This document shows positions 23,071 through 36,420 of a DNA stretch of 64,000 nucleotides, piece after piece. This DNA is from Oncomelania hupensis (Eukaryota > Mollusca > Gastropoda > Littorinimorpha > Pomatiopsidae). Below the pieces are notes generated by a model. The model did no database searches, had not been told where the DNA came from, and saw only the letters and a program-made list of their open reading frames with translations. The stretch's first letter is position 1, and each line of letters begins with the position of its first letter. Where the stretch lies: the NCBI GenBank assembly GCA_036898135.1, contig CM072519.1:66321849-66385848 (forward strand), written 5' to 3'. The translations under genes were made by a program, and so were the position numbers.

Positions 23071-23835
23071 GAAGAGGTATTGCAGGATTGTGATCAGTGG
23101 ATAATAGGACATTTGGAGAGGGATTGCAGGATTGTGGATCAGTGGATAATAGGAAACTTAGAGAGGGATTGCAGGATTGTGATCAGTGGATAATAGGATT
23201 TTTGGAGAGGGATTGCAGGATTGTGGATCAGTGGATAATAGGATACTTAGAGAGGGATTGCCGGATTGTGATCAGTGGATAATAGGATATTTAGAGAGGG
23301 ATTGCAGGATTGTGATCAGTGGATAATAGGATACTTAGAGAGGGATTGCAGGATTGTGATGAGTGGATAATAGGATTTTTGGAGAGGGATTGCAGGATTG
23401 TGATCAGTGGATAATAGGATACTTAAAGGGGGATTGCAGGATTGTGATCAGTGGATAATAGGACATTTGGAGAGGGATTGCAGGATTGTGATCAGTGGAT
23501 AATAGGACATTTGGAGAGGGATTGCAGGATTGTGATCAGTGGATAATAGGATATTTGGAGAGAGATTGCAGGATTGTGATCAGTGGATTATAGGACATTT
23601 CGAGAGGGATTGTAGGATTGTGATCAGTGGATAATAGGATACTTAGAGAGGGATTGCAGAAATGTGATCAGTGGATAATAGGACATTTGGAGAGGGATTG
23701 CAGGATTGTGATCAGTGGATAATATGATTTTTGGAGAGGGATTGCAGGATTGTGATCAGTGGATAATAGGATACTTAGAGAGGGATTGCATGATTGTGAT
23801 CAGTGGATTATAGGATATTTGGAGAGGGATTGAAG
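23071..23835. repeat. 44-bp minisatellite, right block (about 17 units)
   Basis: Same unit as 20661-21973 but with distinct variants (GGATACTTAGAGAGGG and GGATTTTTGGAG) not seen on the left side. It was continuous with the left block before the LINE inserted. Confidence 0.95.
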
Positions 23836-24110
23836 GGCAAAAAAGTGAGGGACAACCAGATCCAGATTGAGAGAGTGAGAGAGACCGACAGAAAGACAGA
23901 CAGACAGAAAGACAGCAGACAGACTGAGATGGGCGGAATGATGTAAGGAACGGCGAATAAAATCGTAGCTCGGGCGCTTTAATGACATTTAAGCAGTGAA
24001 AGCAGAATTGTTTTGTAATTGAGCTGGCAGCTGGAAAGAGAGAAACCTTGGTGAAAAGGAAGTAGCAAACGACGCTAAACTAAGAAAATGCAATAAAAAC
24101 AACACGATTA
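23836..24110. other. Unassigned spacer with GACA runs
   Basis: Short GACAGAC runs near 23880-23930; otherwise nothing recognised. Confidence 0.45.
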
Positions 24111-24113
24111 TTA

Positions 24114-24116
<3 letters not shown>

Positions 24117-24190
<74 letters not shown>

Positions 24191-24270
24191 AAGAAAGAGA
24201 GAGAGAGAGAAAAAGAAAGAGAGCGAGAGACAGAGACAGACAAAGAGACAGAAAGAAAGAGAGACAGAGA
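24117..24270. repeat. (GA)n microsatellite
   Basis: About 70 bp of pure GA followed by GAAA and GACA variants. Confidence 0.97.
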
Positions 24271-25630
24271 CGGGGAAGATGCTTACGATATATACAGAGG
24301 GAAAGGGATGTTGTGTAGAGGAAAGGAGAGGAAATATCGTTAGGTTGAATAATAAAAGCAGACCTGTATACACTCAAGCAGAACCAAGAGGAATCCAGAA
24401 GGCCAAAAAGAGGAATTATTTTAGAGTCCAAAGAGGAACCTTTTTGTCGCGCAATTTTGGTCTAAATAGGAATCAAATAATAGCTCAAGGTAAGATAATC
24501 ACTTTAGTTTAAGTTGGTTTTTACTTCTTTTAAATCATCAGTAACACATCATAAACATACAAAAATAAAATAAATAAACTAACAAATACCTTGTCTGCTT
24601 TACTGCTCCTATGCAAGCTAGTACTGAAGCACAAACTCAGTTGGGTGACATATGACATGTCTCACACAAGTTAATATCTCAGAGAAGCTTCTTATAATGA
24701 AATTTGCAGGTTCAATATCAAGTCAGGTTTCCACTTGAAAATAAATAATTTAAAATACTCTTGCCTTTCCTTGGCCATTCTGTCTTTGAACACTCCACAA
24801 AACACTAGGCCTATATATGTGACAATAGCAGATAAATGCAAGTGCATCATAAAAAGCATATGTAGTTCAATCCAAAAATATAAATGTTCCTTCAAGACAG
24901 CCTACACATTTGGTCTAATTAACCTGAAAGGCTAACTCAACTTATATCTATTGCTACCACAAAATAGATCTAATCCGCGATATTCCTGAATAACCTTGAA
25001 CGAAAACGCAACCGGAAACATGTATACGACTAAACTCGGGCTGTCTAATAACCGAAAATTAGACTAATTTTTTTTCTCAAGCAGCATTTGCTGAAAACGT
25101 AATTTTAGAAGCTGGCAAAGCGGAATTTGAAGTGGCAAAGCGGAATAGTGGAATGAGATATCAAAAAACGGAATTTATTACGCTCAAATCGTAATGTAAA
25201 CAGGTCTGTAAAAGGAAAATTGCTAAATGCTAAAACAATCCTTTCTCCAGTTGCAGGATGTATGTACGCCTATATCTGTTCGCTCAGTATTAGTTTGCTA
25301 TTAAGCTGACACGGCAGTAATGGTTTCAAAGACAGCTGAACGGGGCGGATGGCGGGTGCCAACTAAAGTTAGCGAGTATAATACTAATGGTGTTGCAAGC
25401 TGCTGGCAGTAAGGAGTCGCACAAAGGAGGATGCAAGGAAGTGACAAGATGTATATGGAAAACGGAAGACCATAATTATACAAGACAACATGTTCCACTA
25501 ATGTTGGCATATAAAGATAATATCACTGTTCAAAAGAGGTGGAATTAAGGAACAACGTATTGAATATCACGTGTATGAATCAGTTATATCTCGCCTTAAA
25601 ATAGGCTTGAGACTTTACTGAAGTCCAAAC
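24271..25630. other. Unassigned spacer
   Basis: No gene, RNA or repeat family is recognised in about 1.3 kb of mostly unique AT-rich sequence. Confidence 0.4.
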
Positions 25631-25634
25631 TTTC

Positions 25635-26369
<735 letters not shown>

Positions 26370-26370
<1 letters not shown>

Positions 26371-26712
26371 TAGGTAGGAAGTGAAACACTTACCCCCCCC
26401 CCCCCCCCCCCCCTAAGGGAATTTTGTAGACTATGTTTTTCTGTTATCCTATCATACCTTCTTTGGATTTCTGCTTGTTTGGTTTTTGTACACGGGTGGG
26501 TTTGGGTACCAGACGGCCCAGAAGGGTCCATTTTTCCTTCTTTGGGCCCTATATTGGCTATTGGGCGGTATGGTTCTTTGGAGAGTTATTGTGTTAATGT
26601 TTATCAACATATTTCTAATCAGTTTACAGTTTTTGGAAGATAATTGATTGTTGTTTGTGTTAGTATGTGTTTTGTGATAATATCATTTTCATTAAGAGCA
26701 TGGCTGGGGTAC
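26370..26712 (+). repeat. Left terminal inverted repeat
   Basis: About 343 bp, from TTAGGTAGG through a poly-C run (26393-26413) to GGCTGGGGTAC. The right-hand inverted copy is at 29587-29918. Confidence 0.85.
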
Positions 26713-26902
26713 AAATTAAAGGTTTTTACAAAGTCGATTTTCCCTCTGTGAATCATACCTTTCTGCTTCCTAAAGCCCAAAAGCTTATGTTTGCAAGTTG
26801 TAAACAACTTTCTTTGTTATTGTGGTTGTAGTTTTTAACTCCTTTGTGGCGCACATATAATTGTGGAAGTACTGAATGAAATATCCTGTTGTTTTTATGA
26901 TG

Positions 26903-29055
26903 TCATTTGACTGCATTGGCTTCTTCATCAAGGCACCCACTGTGTCTGGTCTGGAACTGACGCAACAGGAGACGTTCGAGTGCTTCGAGAACAATCCTGT
27001 GAACTCTAAGAGCCCGATTATAATGCTTCCCAGTGAGCACTTGCTCGATTGAACCGCTGGCACAAATGCCAGACTCGATCAGGATCTCTTCAAATCCACT
27101 GCCCCTCACACTCTTTCCAATAGCACCCATGTATGCACAGGTAAGGTGGAACACGCCAATCCTGATGATGATGTTGCCAAACTGGCAAGCTACAGCGTAG
27201 GCCTTTTTGGCTGCAGCGAGATCAAAGGTGATGATAGTAAATGTCTGTCCCACTTCTTTGGACACCTGCATGCTGAGTCGCAAGATGTGCTGGGTAGAGT
27301 CATTGTCAGTAATAGGGGTAAACACAGGAGGCATGTACTCTACTGTTGACTGTTCATCATTGTCGTCAGTATTTCCACCTGTTAGGGACACCCAGCCTGC
27401 CCAAGATGGGACTTTCTGCTCTTTTTCAACCGCTAGAGCCCTACAGCAAATCCAAAGCGAATCCGATGATCTGGCAGCATCGACCACAGTCGGAGAAGGT
27501 TCAGATGTTGTGACGAGTAGGTTAGGCTCTGCATGGCTTTTGACGAAACAGGAATCAAGCTCCACATGTTGGCTTTTCACTGCCCTCTCTCCTGTTCTCT
27601 GGCCTGTCGAAGAACACTGAACAGGAGGTTCATCTTCCTGTGATGTAGCCTCATGGATTATTATTGCAGTTTCGAGTTGCAGGATGGTATCATAGCATGC
27701 GCAGTTACCCCAGCGATTGACCAGGGTTATGATGTCTGCCTTCCCAGTCAGATGCCTCAGCGTCATACATAGAACCAGGTGTTTTGGCATCAGCCACTTT
27801 CCATTTGAAGCAGCGACGGATATGTCCTGCGCAATGGATTTGACCAGTCGTGCTTTCCGTGATGATGCATCTTTCAGCTTCTTTCCAGTGAGAACATATG
27901 CAATGAACTCCTGCAGAATCTGAGGTGGAGTGATGGTGTCACTGAGCAGGAAATTTGCTGATGGAGGCCATGGCATTGGAGCAGACTCACGCATGGCAGT
28001 CTGAACCAGGCGTCGCATTATCATTGCAGCCTCCTCCAGGCGTCTTGTCTCCGAAGCTGCTGCTTCAAATGCAGATTTTACTGCCTTGCCAGTTTTGATT
28101 CCTGATGCATACACCAGCTCACTCCTGCCGTTTGGCTGCCAAAAGTTAAGCTTTTGTCCAAAGTGCTTTTCTAGCTTTGCTTTGAGTTTCTGGACTTTAT
28201 AATTCTTGTAGAATTCTGGAGGGTTTTCTAGCATGAACTGTTGGTACTTCTCAGCCAGCATTGTTGTGCGTTCCACATTGCATTGTTCAATTATGTGCAG
28301 TTGCACATACTGTATAATGTACTGAAATGCAGAACATACTGTATAATGTACTGAAATGCAGAATCATGGGCTCTTCCACAGCGTCTTTGTCAGTGCACTC
28401 TTTTTGGTTTCGTTCCCAAGCATGGGTGTAAGCCCGTCTACAAGAATTGTGGTAATGCGCTTCTCTCGCCACAAGGTCGAAGTCCTGTATCTTGCAGAAC
28501 AGTTTGTCTTACCTCTGTTGTCCTGATTTCTTGACGGCATCTTTTGCAGACTTTGTCTGACATTTGACAAGGTTCTCTTGTCTTCGCTGATACTTTTTTC
28601 GTCCTTTTCCACAAAAAAGACACTCATCACAAGGAAGTAAGATGCTTGAACTTGTTTGTGGTTTGCGACGTTTCCTTGGCGAGTTTGGGTCATTATCATC
28701 ATCCTCAGGCTGCTTTCGCTTTGCTATCCAAGAATTGTTAGCGAACTTTTGGTAACACGATCTGTGGTAACCATGCAAGAAGGGAGAATACACACCAGGC
28801 ACGTGAGCAAATGTCACTTAGTCTGTACTTTTCATCACTTAGTGTCTGCCGTTGTTCAACTGCCAGTCGTATTGTCTGAAAACTAGTTTCTGACAAAGGT
28901 GTTACTTTCTCACGATTACCCTGGCAACAATGAACGACACATATTGGTCCTCCTAATGTCCTTTTCTTTCTGACTTTGGCATTGATTTGTGCAGACTTCA
29001 AATTTAAGGGCTTTTCGTCGGATTGCCTCTTTGACATTGCAAACTTCTTGCCCAC
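26903..29055 (-). pseudogene. Transposase-like protein remnant, family unrecognised
   Basis: The main frame (28306-26903, about 467 codons) begins at a GTG in mid-protein. It shows IITFDLAAAKKAYAV, then FHLTCAYMGAIGKSVRGSGF, ESGI and LTGKHYNRALR. Upstream, in other frames, lie a Cys/His-rich part (28817-28509: HGYHRSCYQKF, PCDECLFCGKG) and a second Cys/His segment after a TAA (LVAREAHYHNSCRRAY). The N-terminal start is at 29055 in a third frame. A 28-bp tandem duplication (about 28307-28362) and frame changes break the gene. The terminal inverted repeats imply a transposase. From memory the blocks resemble a large uncharacterised invertebrate protein family, which I cannot verify here. The C-terminus seems short. 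Confidence 0.7.
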
Positions 29056-29586
29056 TCTTCAGATTTCTACTTCTTTACATGACACCTGTAAAAAAATGAA
29101 ATAATGCCGGATTTTACATGTGATTGTATTTTCTTTAAAATGAAAAACCAAGAAAATTGCCACATATGTGAGCAGAAGTGCCAAAATATGACACTTACAG
29201 AGTATGTGAACAGCTGCTTTTAGGGGGTACCCTTTCATCTGTAAATGCTACAGCCACAATTTGGGGCTATCAAAACTAGACAGCCTGAAATCAGTTGCTT
29301 GATAACAAAGGCATTAGACTGTATTTTCCTTGTTTGGTCCACAAGGGGAAGTGTTCAGTTGTTTAAGATAGAGACCGCACAGAAGGGTAATTCTCGGAGG
29401 GTATTCTTACCCAAATCAGGGCACCAGGTCCCCAGTAAGTCGAGTACCTTAACCAGGCACTTGGAATCAACTGCTATATTTCATAAGTCATGTAGCAATG
29501 TGTTTAAGATAGGCCAAATGAAAACAAAACAGAACTGTATAGGTCGCAGATTGTGAAAACGGGTTTTTACCCTTACGCCAAGAGGC

Positions 29587-29918
29587 GTACCCCAGCCATG
29601 CCCTTAATGAAGATGATATTATCACAAAACACATACTAACACAAACAACAATCAATTATCTTCCAAAAACTTAAACTGATTAGAACTATGTTGATAAACC
29701 TTAACACAACAGCTCTCCAATGAACCATACCGCCCAATTGCAAATATAGGGCCCAAAGAAGGAAAAATGGACCCTTCTGGGCTGTCTGGTACCCAAACCC
29801 ACCCGTTTATCAAAACCAAACAACCGGCAATCAGTAACTTGATGACCAGGGTACCTGCGGATATATGTCTCATGAATTCCCTAGGGGGGGTAAGGGGGGT
29901 CATAGGCCACCTAACGGA
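29587..29918 (-). repeat. Right terminal inverted repeat
   Basis: About 332 bp, an inverted copy of 26370-26712, with small indels mainly in the terminal C/G runs and near 29820-29870. Confidence 0.85.
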
Positions 29919-29921
29919 CTA

Positions 29922-30031
29922 CCTGTTTCAGCATTTTAAACAATGCCAAAACAATTGTAGCTTAAAGGGGCCCAATTTGATCACCAAATAAAAAAAAGAA
30001 GCTTACAATAAGACCCAATCACCCCCTCACA

Positions 30032-30085
<54 letters not shown>

Positions 30086-31141
30086 GCTCTTACGAAAGTA
30101 TATTCATTTTTTAAATGAATAAATCCCGTATTTGTGTGTCTATTAATAGGTACAGCTGTTGGCTACCCAGCTAACGTTGTGGAGCTAAAAGTAGTAGTTC
30201 CAAAAGTCGGTTGGAGAAAGAACCCGTTAAGCAAAATTGCTCGTAAGTTTTTGTGTTTTTTTGTGTTTTAGGTTGATAAAAATAGACCCTACCCTACCAT
30301 AGATATATACCAAAGCTTCAAGCCGCACAGTTTACTCAGAAATTAAGGTCAAAGGCCACACGGGCTATTGTCGATTTACAGGGGAAACCACTACTTGTCA
30401 GAATCCAAATGGAAAACTCAAGCTTTAGCGATTGGGTTGAGCAACCAACGCCCGTTTGATCATTGTGTAAAATAATAACAAATTAATAGGAATTGTAGGG
30501 TTAAACCCGTTTTCGTCAAAAGTACAACAAAGCCTTCGAAATAAGGCCTTTTAAGTTAGACAATGCTTTTAACCTTTAGCTGCACAAACAGACGGCCGGA
30601 GTTGTCTTCTGCACAGGATTGTTTTGTAATTAAGATAGCACGGCAGCTGAACTATAGGCGGCGAGAAGCGTGGCTCCAGAATTACCAGCAACAGTGATGG
30701 AAAGGCTCTGCTGCTGAGGACGGTGCTTAACTTTGAGGTTGTTGGTTGGGGATGGAGATGATGCTGTTGACGGCGATGGAGATGATGGTGTTGACGGCGA
30801 TGGAGATGATGGTGTTGACGGCGATGGAGATGACGTTGTTGACGGCGCTCGAGATGGTGATGGTGGTAGTGATTGGGGCGGTGATGTTCGTGGTGTGTTT
30901 TGGTTGTTGTTGTGGTGGTGTCGATGGTGGCGTTGACGTAATAGTAGTAGTAGTAGTACTAGTAGTACTAGTAGTAGTAGCAGTAGTAGCAGTAATGGAT
31001 GCTAGATGCTATTACTAGTAAAATTGTGGAAAATGGTGTTGGAGGTAAACATTATGATGCTGGCACTGCCGGTAGTGTAATAGGAATAGTAGGAATAGAA
31101 GTAGCAATAGCAGAAGTGGCAGCAACAGCTGTAGTAGTAGC

Positions 31142-31203
<62 letters not shown>

Positions 31204-31262
31204 GACGAAGAAGAAGAACAACAACAATAACAATAACAACAACAAAATAATTGCAACAATAA
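29922..31262. repeat. Segmental duplication copy A, right part
   Basis: It matches 31569-33180 from CTGTTTCAGCATTTTAAACA onward, with a CA run at 30031-30082, a GATGGAGATGATGGTGTT repeat block at 30750-30850 and a (TAG)n patch at 30940-30990. It ends with the (AAT)n tract and the GAAGAAGAACAACAAC interlude that starts copy B. It contains only one TTTGATCATTGTGTAA unit (near 30457). Confidence 0.9.
31140..31200. repeat. (AAT)n microsatellite at duplication junction
   Basis: The AAT tract joins copy A to copy B. Confidence 0.95.
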
Positions 31263-32058
31263 TCATCAACCACACTCCAGGTTTAGGTTGACTGCACCCA
31301 ACACGATAATTAAAGGGAGGGAGGAAACCGGAGTACCAAGACAAAACCCTCGATGAACTCAAGAGAAAATAACAGTATCGTACCTAAGTTCCGTAAGTTC
31401 CTCCCCGGCGAGATTCGAACTCGCCACCTTCAGCATATAATAGGAATCCCCAGCGCCTAATCATCTGGGACCCTAGGTTACCCTTGGTGAGAAGAAGATG
31501 ATGATTATTACCATTTAAAAGTGCAGAGAGGGAACTGGCAAGCCTTAAAAAACAATCGCACCTCACCTGTTTCAGCATTTTAAACAATGCCAAAACCATC
31601 GTAGCTTAAAGGGGCCCAATTTGACCACCAACTGAAAAAAAGAAGCTTACAATAAGACCCAATCACCCCCTCACACACACATACACACACCCACCCACAC
31701 ACAAAGCTCTTACGAAAGTATATTCATTTTTTAAATGAATAAATCCCGTATGTGTGTGTCTATTAATAGGTATAGCCGTTGGCTAGCCAGTTAACATTGT
31801 AGAGCTAAAAATAGTAGTTACAAAAGCCGGTTGGAGAAAGAACCCGTAAAGCAAAATTGCTCGTAAGTTTTTTTGTTTTAGGTTAATAAAAATAAACCTA
31901 CCCTACCTTAGATATATACCAAAGCCGCAGTCTTCAAGCCGCACAGTTCCCTCAGCAATTAAGGTCAAAGGCCACACGGGCTATCATCGATTTACAGGGA
32001 AATCACTTCTTGTCAGAATCCAAATAGAAAACTCAAGCTTTAGCGATTGGGTTGAGCA

Positions 32059-32425
32059 ACCAACGTCCGTTTGATCATTGTGTAATGTAATAACAACGCC
32101 CGTTTGATCATTGTGTAATGTAATATCAACGCCCGTTTGATCATTGTGTAATGTAATAACAAAGCCCGTTTGATCATTGTGTAATGTAATATGAAAGCCC
32201 GTTTGATCATTGTGTAATGTAATAACAAAGCCCGTTTGATCATTGGGTACTGTAATAACAAAGCCCGTTTGATCATTGTGTAATGTAATAACAAAGCCCG
32301 TTTGATCATTGTGTAATGTAATAACAACGCCCGTTTGATCATTGGGTAATGTAATAACAAAGCCCGTTTGATCATTGTGTAATGTAATAACAAAGCCAGT
32401 TTGATCATTGTGTAATGTAATAACA
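32059..32425. repeat. 33-bp minisatellite, about 11 units
   Basis: The unit is CAAAGCCCGTTTGATCATTG plus TGTAATGTAATAA. The period is a multiple of three and the unit lacks stops in two minus-strand frames, so 128- and 158-codon frames arise there by chance. Confidence 0.95.
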
Positions 32426-32684
32426 AATAGGAATTTTAGAGTTAAACCCGTTTTCGCCAAAAGTACAACAAAGCCTTCGAAATAATGCCTTTTAAGTTAG
32501 ACAATGCTTTTAACCTTTAGCTGCACAAACAGACGGCCGGAGTTGTCTTCTGCACAGGATTGTTTTGTAATTAAGATAGCACGGCAGCTGAACTATAGGC
32601 GGCGAGAAGCGTGGCTCCAGAATTACCAGCAACAGTGATGGAAAGGCTCTGCTGCTGAGGACGGTGCTTAACTTTGGGGTTGTT

Positions 32685-32770
32685 GGTTGGGGATGGAGAT
32701 GATGATGTTGACGGCGATGGAGATGATGGTGTTGACGGCGATGGAGATGACGGTGTTGACGGCGCTCGAG
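32685..32770. repeat. 24-bp repeats (GATGGAGATGATGGTGTT plus GACGGC)
   Basis: Three to four units; the equivalent block in copy A is at 30750-30850. Confidence 0.85.
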
Positions 32771-32880
32771 ATGATGGTGGTAGTGATTGGGGCGGTGATG
32801 TTCGTGGTGTTTTTTGGTTGCTGTGGTGGTGGTGTCGATGGTGGCGTTGACGTAATAGTAGTAGCAGAAGTAATAGAAGC

Positions 32881-32884
<4 letters not shown>

Positions 32885-32933
<49 letters not shown>

Positions 32934-32936
32934 CAG
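32885..32936. repeat. (TAG)n microsatellite
   Basis: Longer here than in copy A (about 30940-30985). Confidence 0.93.
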
Positions 32937-33085
32937 TAATGGATGCTAGGCGCTATTACTAGTCAAATCGTGGAAAATGGTGTTGGAGGTTAACATTATG
33001 ATGCTGGCACTGCCGGTAGTGTAATAGGAATAGCAGGAATAGGAGTAGCAATAGCAGAAGTGGCAGCAACAGCTGTAGTAGTAGC

Positions 33086-33170
<85 letters not shown>

Positions 33171-33180
33171 GCAACAGCAG

Positions 33181-33925
33181 TAACACTAGTAAAAGGAAGA
33201 TCAACAGAAGCAACAGCAGCAGCAGTAGTAGTAGCAGCGATGCTTCTGATTATGACTATGCTGATGGTGGCGGTAATGGGTGCTGCCGGCGGAGGTAGTA
33301 GGACGGGTGAAAAGTGCTGCTGTCGCTGATGGCGGTTGAGATGGGTTTGGGAAGTAAAGTTGTCGTCTGCACTCACTTAACTGTCATTTAAAGCACCTGT
33401 CTGGAAGTCTCCGAGGAGTAAAGTCATTATTTATCGCCCTCGGCCCATTGCCTTTTCCTAACCATGCGACCTAAACCTTTCATCGCCTTCGTTTAAAGAT
33501 GACGTTAGTGCCCAGACAGGTTTCTTATGGCAAAAGCAGAACAGACATTTTTCACTCCAACCCCTTTTTTTTCTTCCCTCTGTCCTTCTTTCCCAGCTGT
33601 GCTCGCTTCCTCCGTCTCCTCAACACCTGTTCTCCTCCACCTCCCGTCCACTATTTACTCCCACCCCTAACTCTCCTCTCTCCGATTAACTTTACCGTCA
33701 ATCTCCTCTTGACCTCTAATGACTTATTTTGTGTTCATTCTCATTCTATGGAGTCCTTTCAACTAAAAATCCAGTGCGCACGTGCTCTACTTTTCCCATC
33801 ATGCACTTTCTCTACATTACCTCCACACCCCCACCCTACTTTCCATCGCCCCATCCACCCCACCCCGCCCGAACATCTATGTTTCATCCTATTTACCTAC
33901 TCTCTCTCTCCCTTTCTCTCTATAT
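33181..33925. other. Unassigned spacer
   Basis: AGC/TAG-rich at first, then C/T-rich. No gene is recognised. Confidence 0.4.
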
Positions 33926-33929
33926 CTCT

Positions 33930-34480
33930 CTCTCTGCCGAAATGCCGACCTCGACTGTACTGCCTTCAGAAACTCCGTTCTTTGAACATCAGCCGACCCA
34001 TTCTTTCTTCTTTTTATCGCTGTTTTATTGAATCAGTTTTGACTTTTGGTTTTATCTGCTGGTTTGGAGGGCTAAGTGTAAAGAACAAGAGGGTGCTTGA
34101 CAGATTGGTGAGAGTGTGTGCAAGAGTGACGGGTGAAAGACAAAACAGTTTGAGAGAACTGCATGAATGCCGTGTGGTGAGGAAGGCGGGAGTGGTTATG
34201 AAAGACACTTCATAGTTCACATGTTTTAGCAAAGTATTATGAAATGTTGCCCTCTGGTCGCAGACTGCGTGTGCCTAAATGTTCTCTTGTAAAAACGAAA
34301 AACAGCTTTATCCCAAAATCTATTGAGTTTTTAAATAAGCGCTAAGTAATGTTTTTGTATATAAAGATCTTGATGTTTGAGATGTCTTTTAATACTGGAA
34401 ATTTACTATAGATGTAGCCTACTGTGTACTTGTTTTATCTATGTGTGTATTGTTTGTCATAATTTCTCTGTTGAGATAAT
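33930..34480 (+). mobile_element. L2/CR1-like LINE, C-terminal fragment and 3' UTR
   Basis: The coding blocks read RLYCLQKLRSLNISRPILSS, FYRCFIESVLTFGFICWFGG and RVLDRLVRVCARVTGE. After a frame change near 34210 come LPSGRRLRVPKC and NSFIPKSIEFLNKR, with a stop (about 34345). The 3' UTR has an AATAAAG signal near 34476 and runs directly into a (CT)n tract. It is a 5'-truncated pseudogene. Confidence 0.85.
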
Positions 34481-34484
34481 AAAG

Positions 34485-34995
<511 letters not shown>

Positions 34996-35009
34996 TCCAC
35001 CTCCAGTAT

Positions 35010-35730
35010 TCTCCTAAAACGCGCACTACCAAATTTGTTTTTCTTCAAACAACCTCATTTTCGGATAAACGCACACAGCCAATTGTGCTTTTTCTTTCAC
35101 TCCTTTTTCTTCTAAATGCACAGTCAAATGTGATTTTCCTCAACCAAGCTAAATTTCGCCTAAAAGAAACAGACAATTTTGCTTTTTTTTTTCATCGAAT
35201 GTTCGCCTAAACGCGCACAGTCAAATGTGCTTTTCTTCAACCGACTTAATAATCGATTAGTGCACACAGCCAAATTTGATTTTGAAACCTAATTTTCGCT
35301 TAAGCGCGCACTCACAAATGTGCGTTTTCTTTCTTCTTTAACGTATCTAATAAACATTATTTTCTCCTAAACGCACACGGCTAAAATAATGTGTTTTTTT
35401 TTTCTTTAAAAAAAAGGTAAAGGTAGTCCCATAGTCTTGTGGCCGTAGGGGAGAGTGATGTTGGAGATCACACTTATCTTGGGCCAGCGTAGTGATGCCC
35501 ATCTCTCTCCCTCGCTGCTTTACCTTCCCCACCCTTAAGAGAGTAGGTACTCAGTCACAGTTGAGTCAACTGGAGGCGTTGTTATTTGTCGCTTCACGTT
35601 TTGCGGTCACCCATCCAAGTACTAACCGCACTGGACGATGCTTAACTTGCGACACAGTAGCGAGTGCTCCAACCACTGCGCTATCCGACACCCCCTCTTG
35701 CAAAAACTTAATTTTCGCCTAAGCGTGCCC
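35010..35730. repeat. Degenerate 60-70 bp tandem array, split by a SINE
   Basis: Repeats of the pattern TTTTCGCCTAAACGCGCACA, then GCCAAATGTGCTTTT and TTCAACC, occur about six times in 35010-35390. The pattern resumes after the SINE at about 35700 (TTAATTTTCGCCTAAGCGTG). Units are highly diverged. Confidence 0.75.
35405..35697 (-). repeat. Chimeric tRNA/5S-like SINE
   Basis: On the minus strand the head begins GGGGTGTCGGATAGCGCAGT, with a box A-like GGATAGCGCAGTGGTTGG. It continues into a 5S-like internal-promoter segment, AAGTTAAGCATCG, then GGTTAGTACTTGGATGGGTG (about 35604-35625). The body runs about 200 bp to an A/T-rich end at 35405. It is a retroposed copy, not an rRNA gene. Confidence 0.78.
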
Positions 35731-35739
35731 TTGTCGTCG

Positions 35740-36010
35740 TGCTTTCAGCAAATGTCGTAATGCATTCTGCAGATACCTGACGGGGGCCTTCCTCTGACAC
35801 GGAATTGCCACACTGCGTAGCTGACATTGTTGGTGGAGGCTTAGGTTTGATTCCCACTAGTTCAGAGGTTATTTTGCGAATCTCAGCTACCTTTGTTTGT
35901 AGACTTGGAAGGCAAAAAATCCTTTTCCGACCGTAAGTGCCTTTGTCATGAAGATGGAAGACAGGAAATGGCCGTGAAGGTGAAAGTTGACAGAAGGTGA
36001 TATGGAGGAG
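35740..36010. other. Unassigned spacer
   Basis: No gene is recognised. Confidence 0.4.
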
Positions 36011-36251
36011 GGGGGGGGGACGAAAGAGAGAGAGACAGAGAGTGAGACAGAGAGAGACAGAGAGACAGACAGAGACAGGCATAGACAAAGAGAAAGAGAG
36101 AGAGTGGCAGATAGAGAGATTGAGAAAATAAACAGAGAGAAAAGAGAAATACAGAGGGAAGGGTGAATAAGATATAAACAGAAAGTCAGAGAGAAAGAGA
36201 GCGATGGAGAGAAAGAGAGAGAGTGAGAGAGAGATGGAGATGGAGAGGGAG

Positions 36252-36320
<69 letters not shown>

Positions 36321-36385
36321 ATATGATGAAAGTAAAGAGAAATACAGAAAGAAGGGTGAATAAGATAAAAACAAGAGGTCAGACT

Positions 36386-36419
<34 letters not shown>

Positions 36420-36420
36420 A
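36011..36420. repeat. (GA)n/(GACA)n microsatellite complex
   Basis: The GA/GACA tract contains an imperfect internal duplication: AGAGAAATACAGA and GGGTGAATAAGAT both occur at about 36145-36175 and about 36335-36370. Confidence 0.93.

Larger units (their letters stand above)
31199..33180. repeat. Segmental duplication copy B
   Basis: Direct repeat of 25738-26370 plus 29922-31200, without the transposon and with an expanded 33-bp minisatellite (32059-32425). It ends at another (AAT)n tract (33085-33170). By eye, identity outside the tandem repeats is high, about nine bases in ten. Confidence 0.9.

Noticed and set aside
20661..23835. Possible CRISPR-like array of regularly spaced repeats
   Set aside because: Units are contiguous 44-bp tandem copies with no unique spacers, and the context is an animal genome.
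27146..27923. Plus-strand frames of 67-137 codons
   Set aside because: They lie antisense to the transposase-like frame, which has the recognisable sequence blocks.
31984..32460. 128- and 158-codon frames with an 11-residue repeat
   Set aside because: Translation of the 33-bp minisatellite that exists in only one of two duplicate segments.
33499..33930. Host exon upstream of the LINE motifs in the 238-codon plus-strand frame
   Set aside because: The first two thirds are low-complexity C/T-rich translation with no domain; only the last part matches LINE sequence.
35600..35690. Possible 5S rRNA gene (also 16975-17125 and 55490-55640)
   Set aside because: Only the internal-promoter region resembles 5S, and each copy is fused to other sequence and diverged; they are SINE heads.
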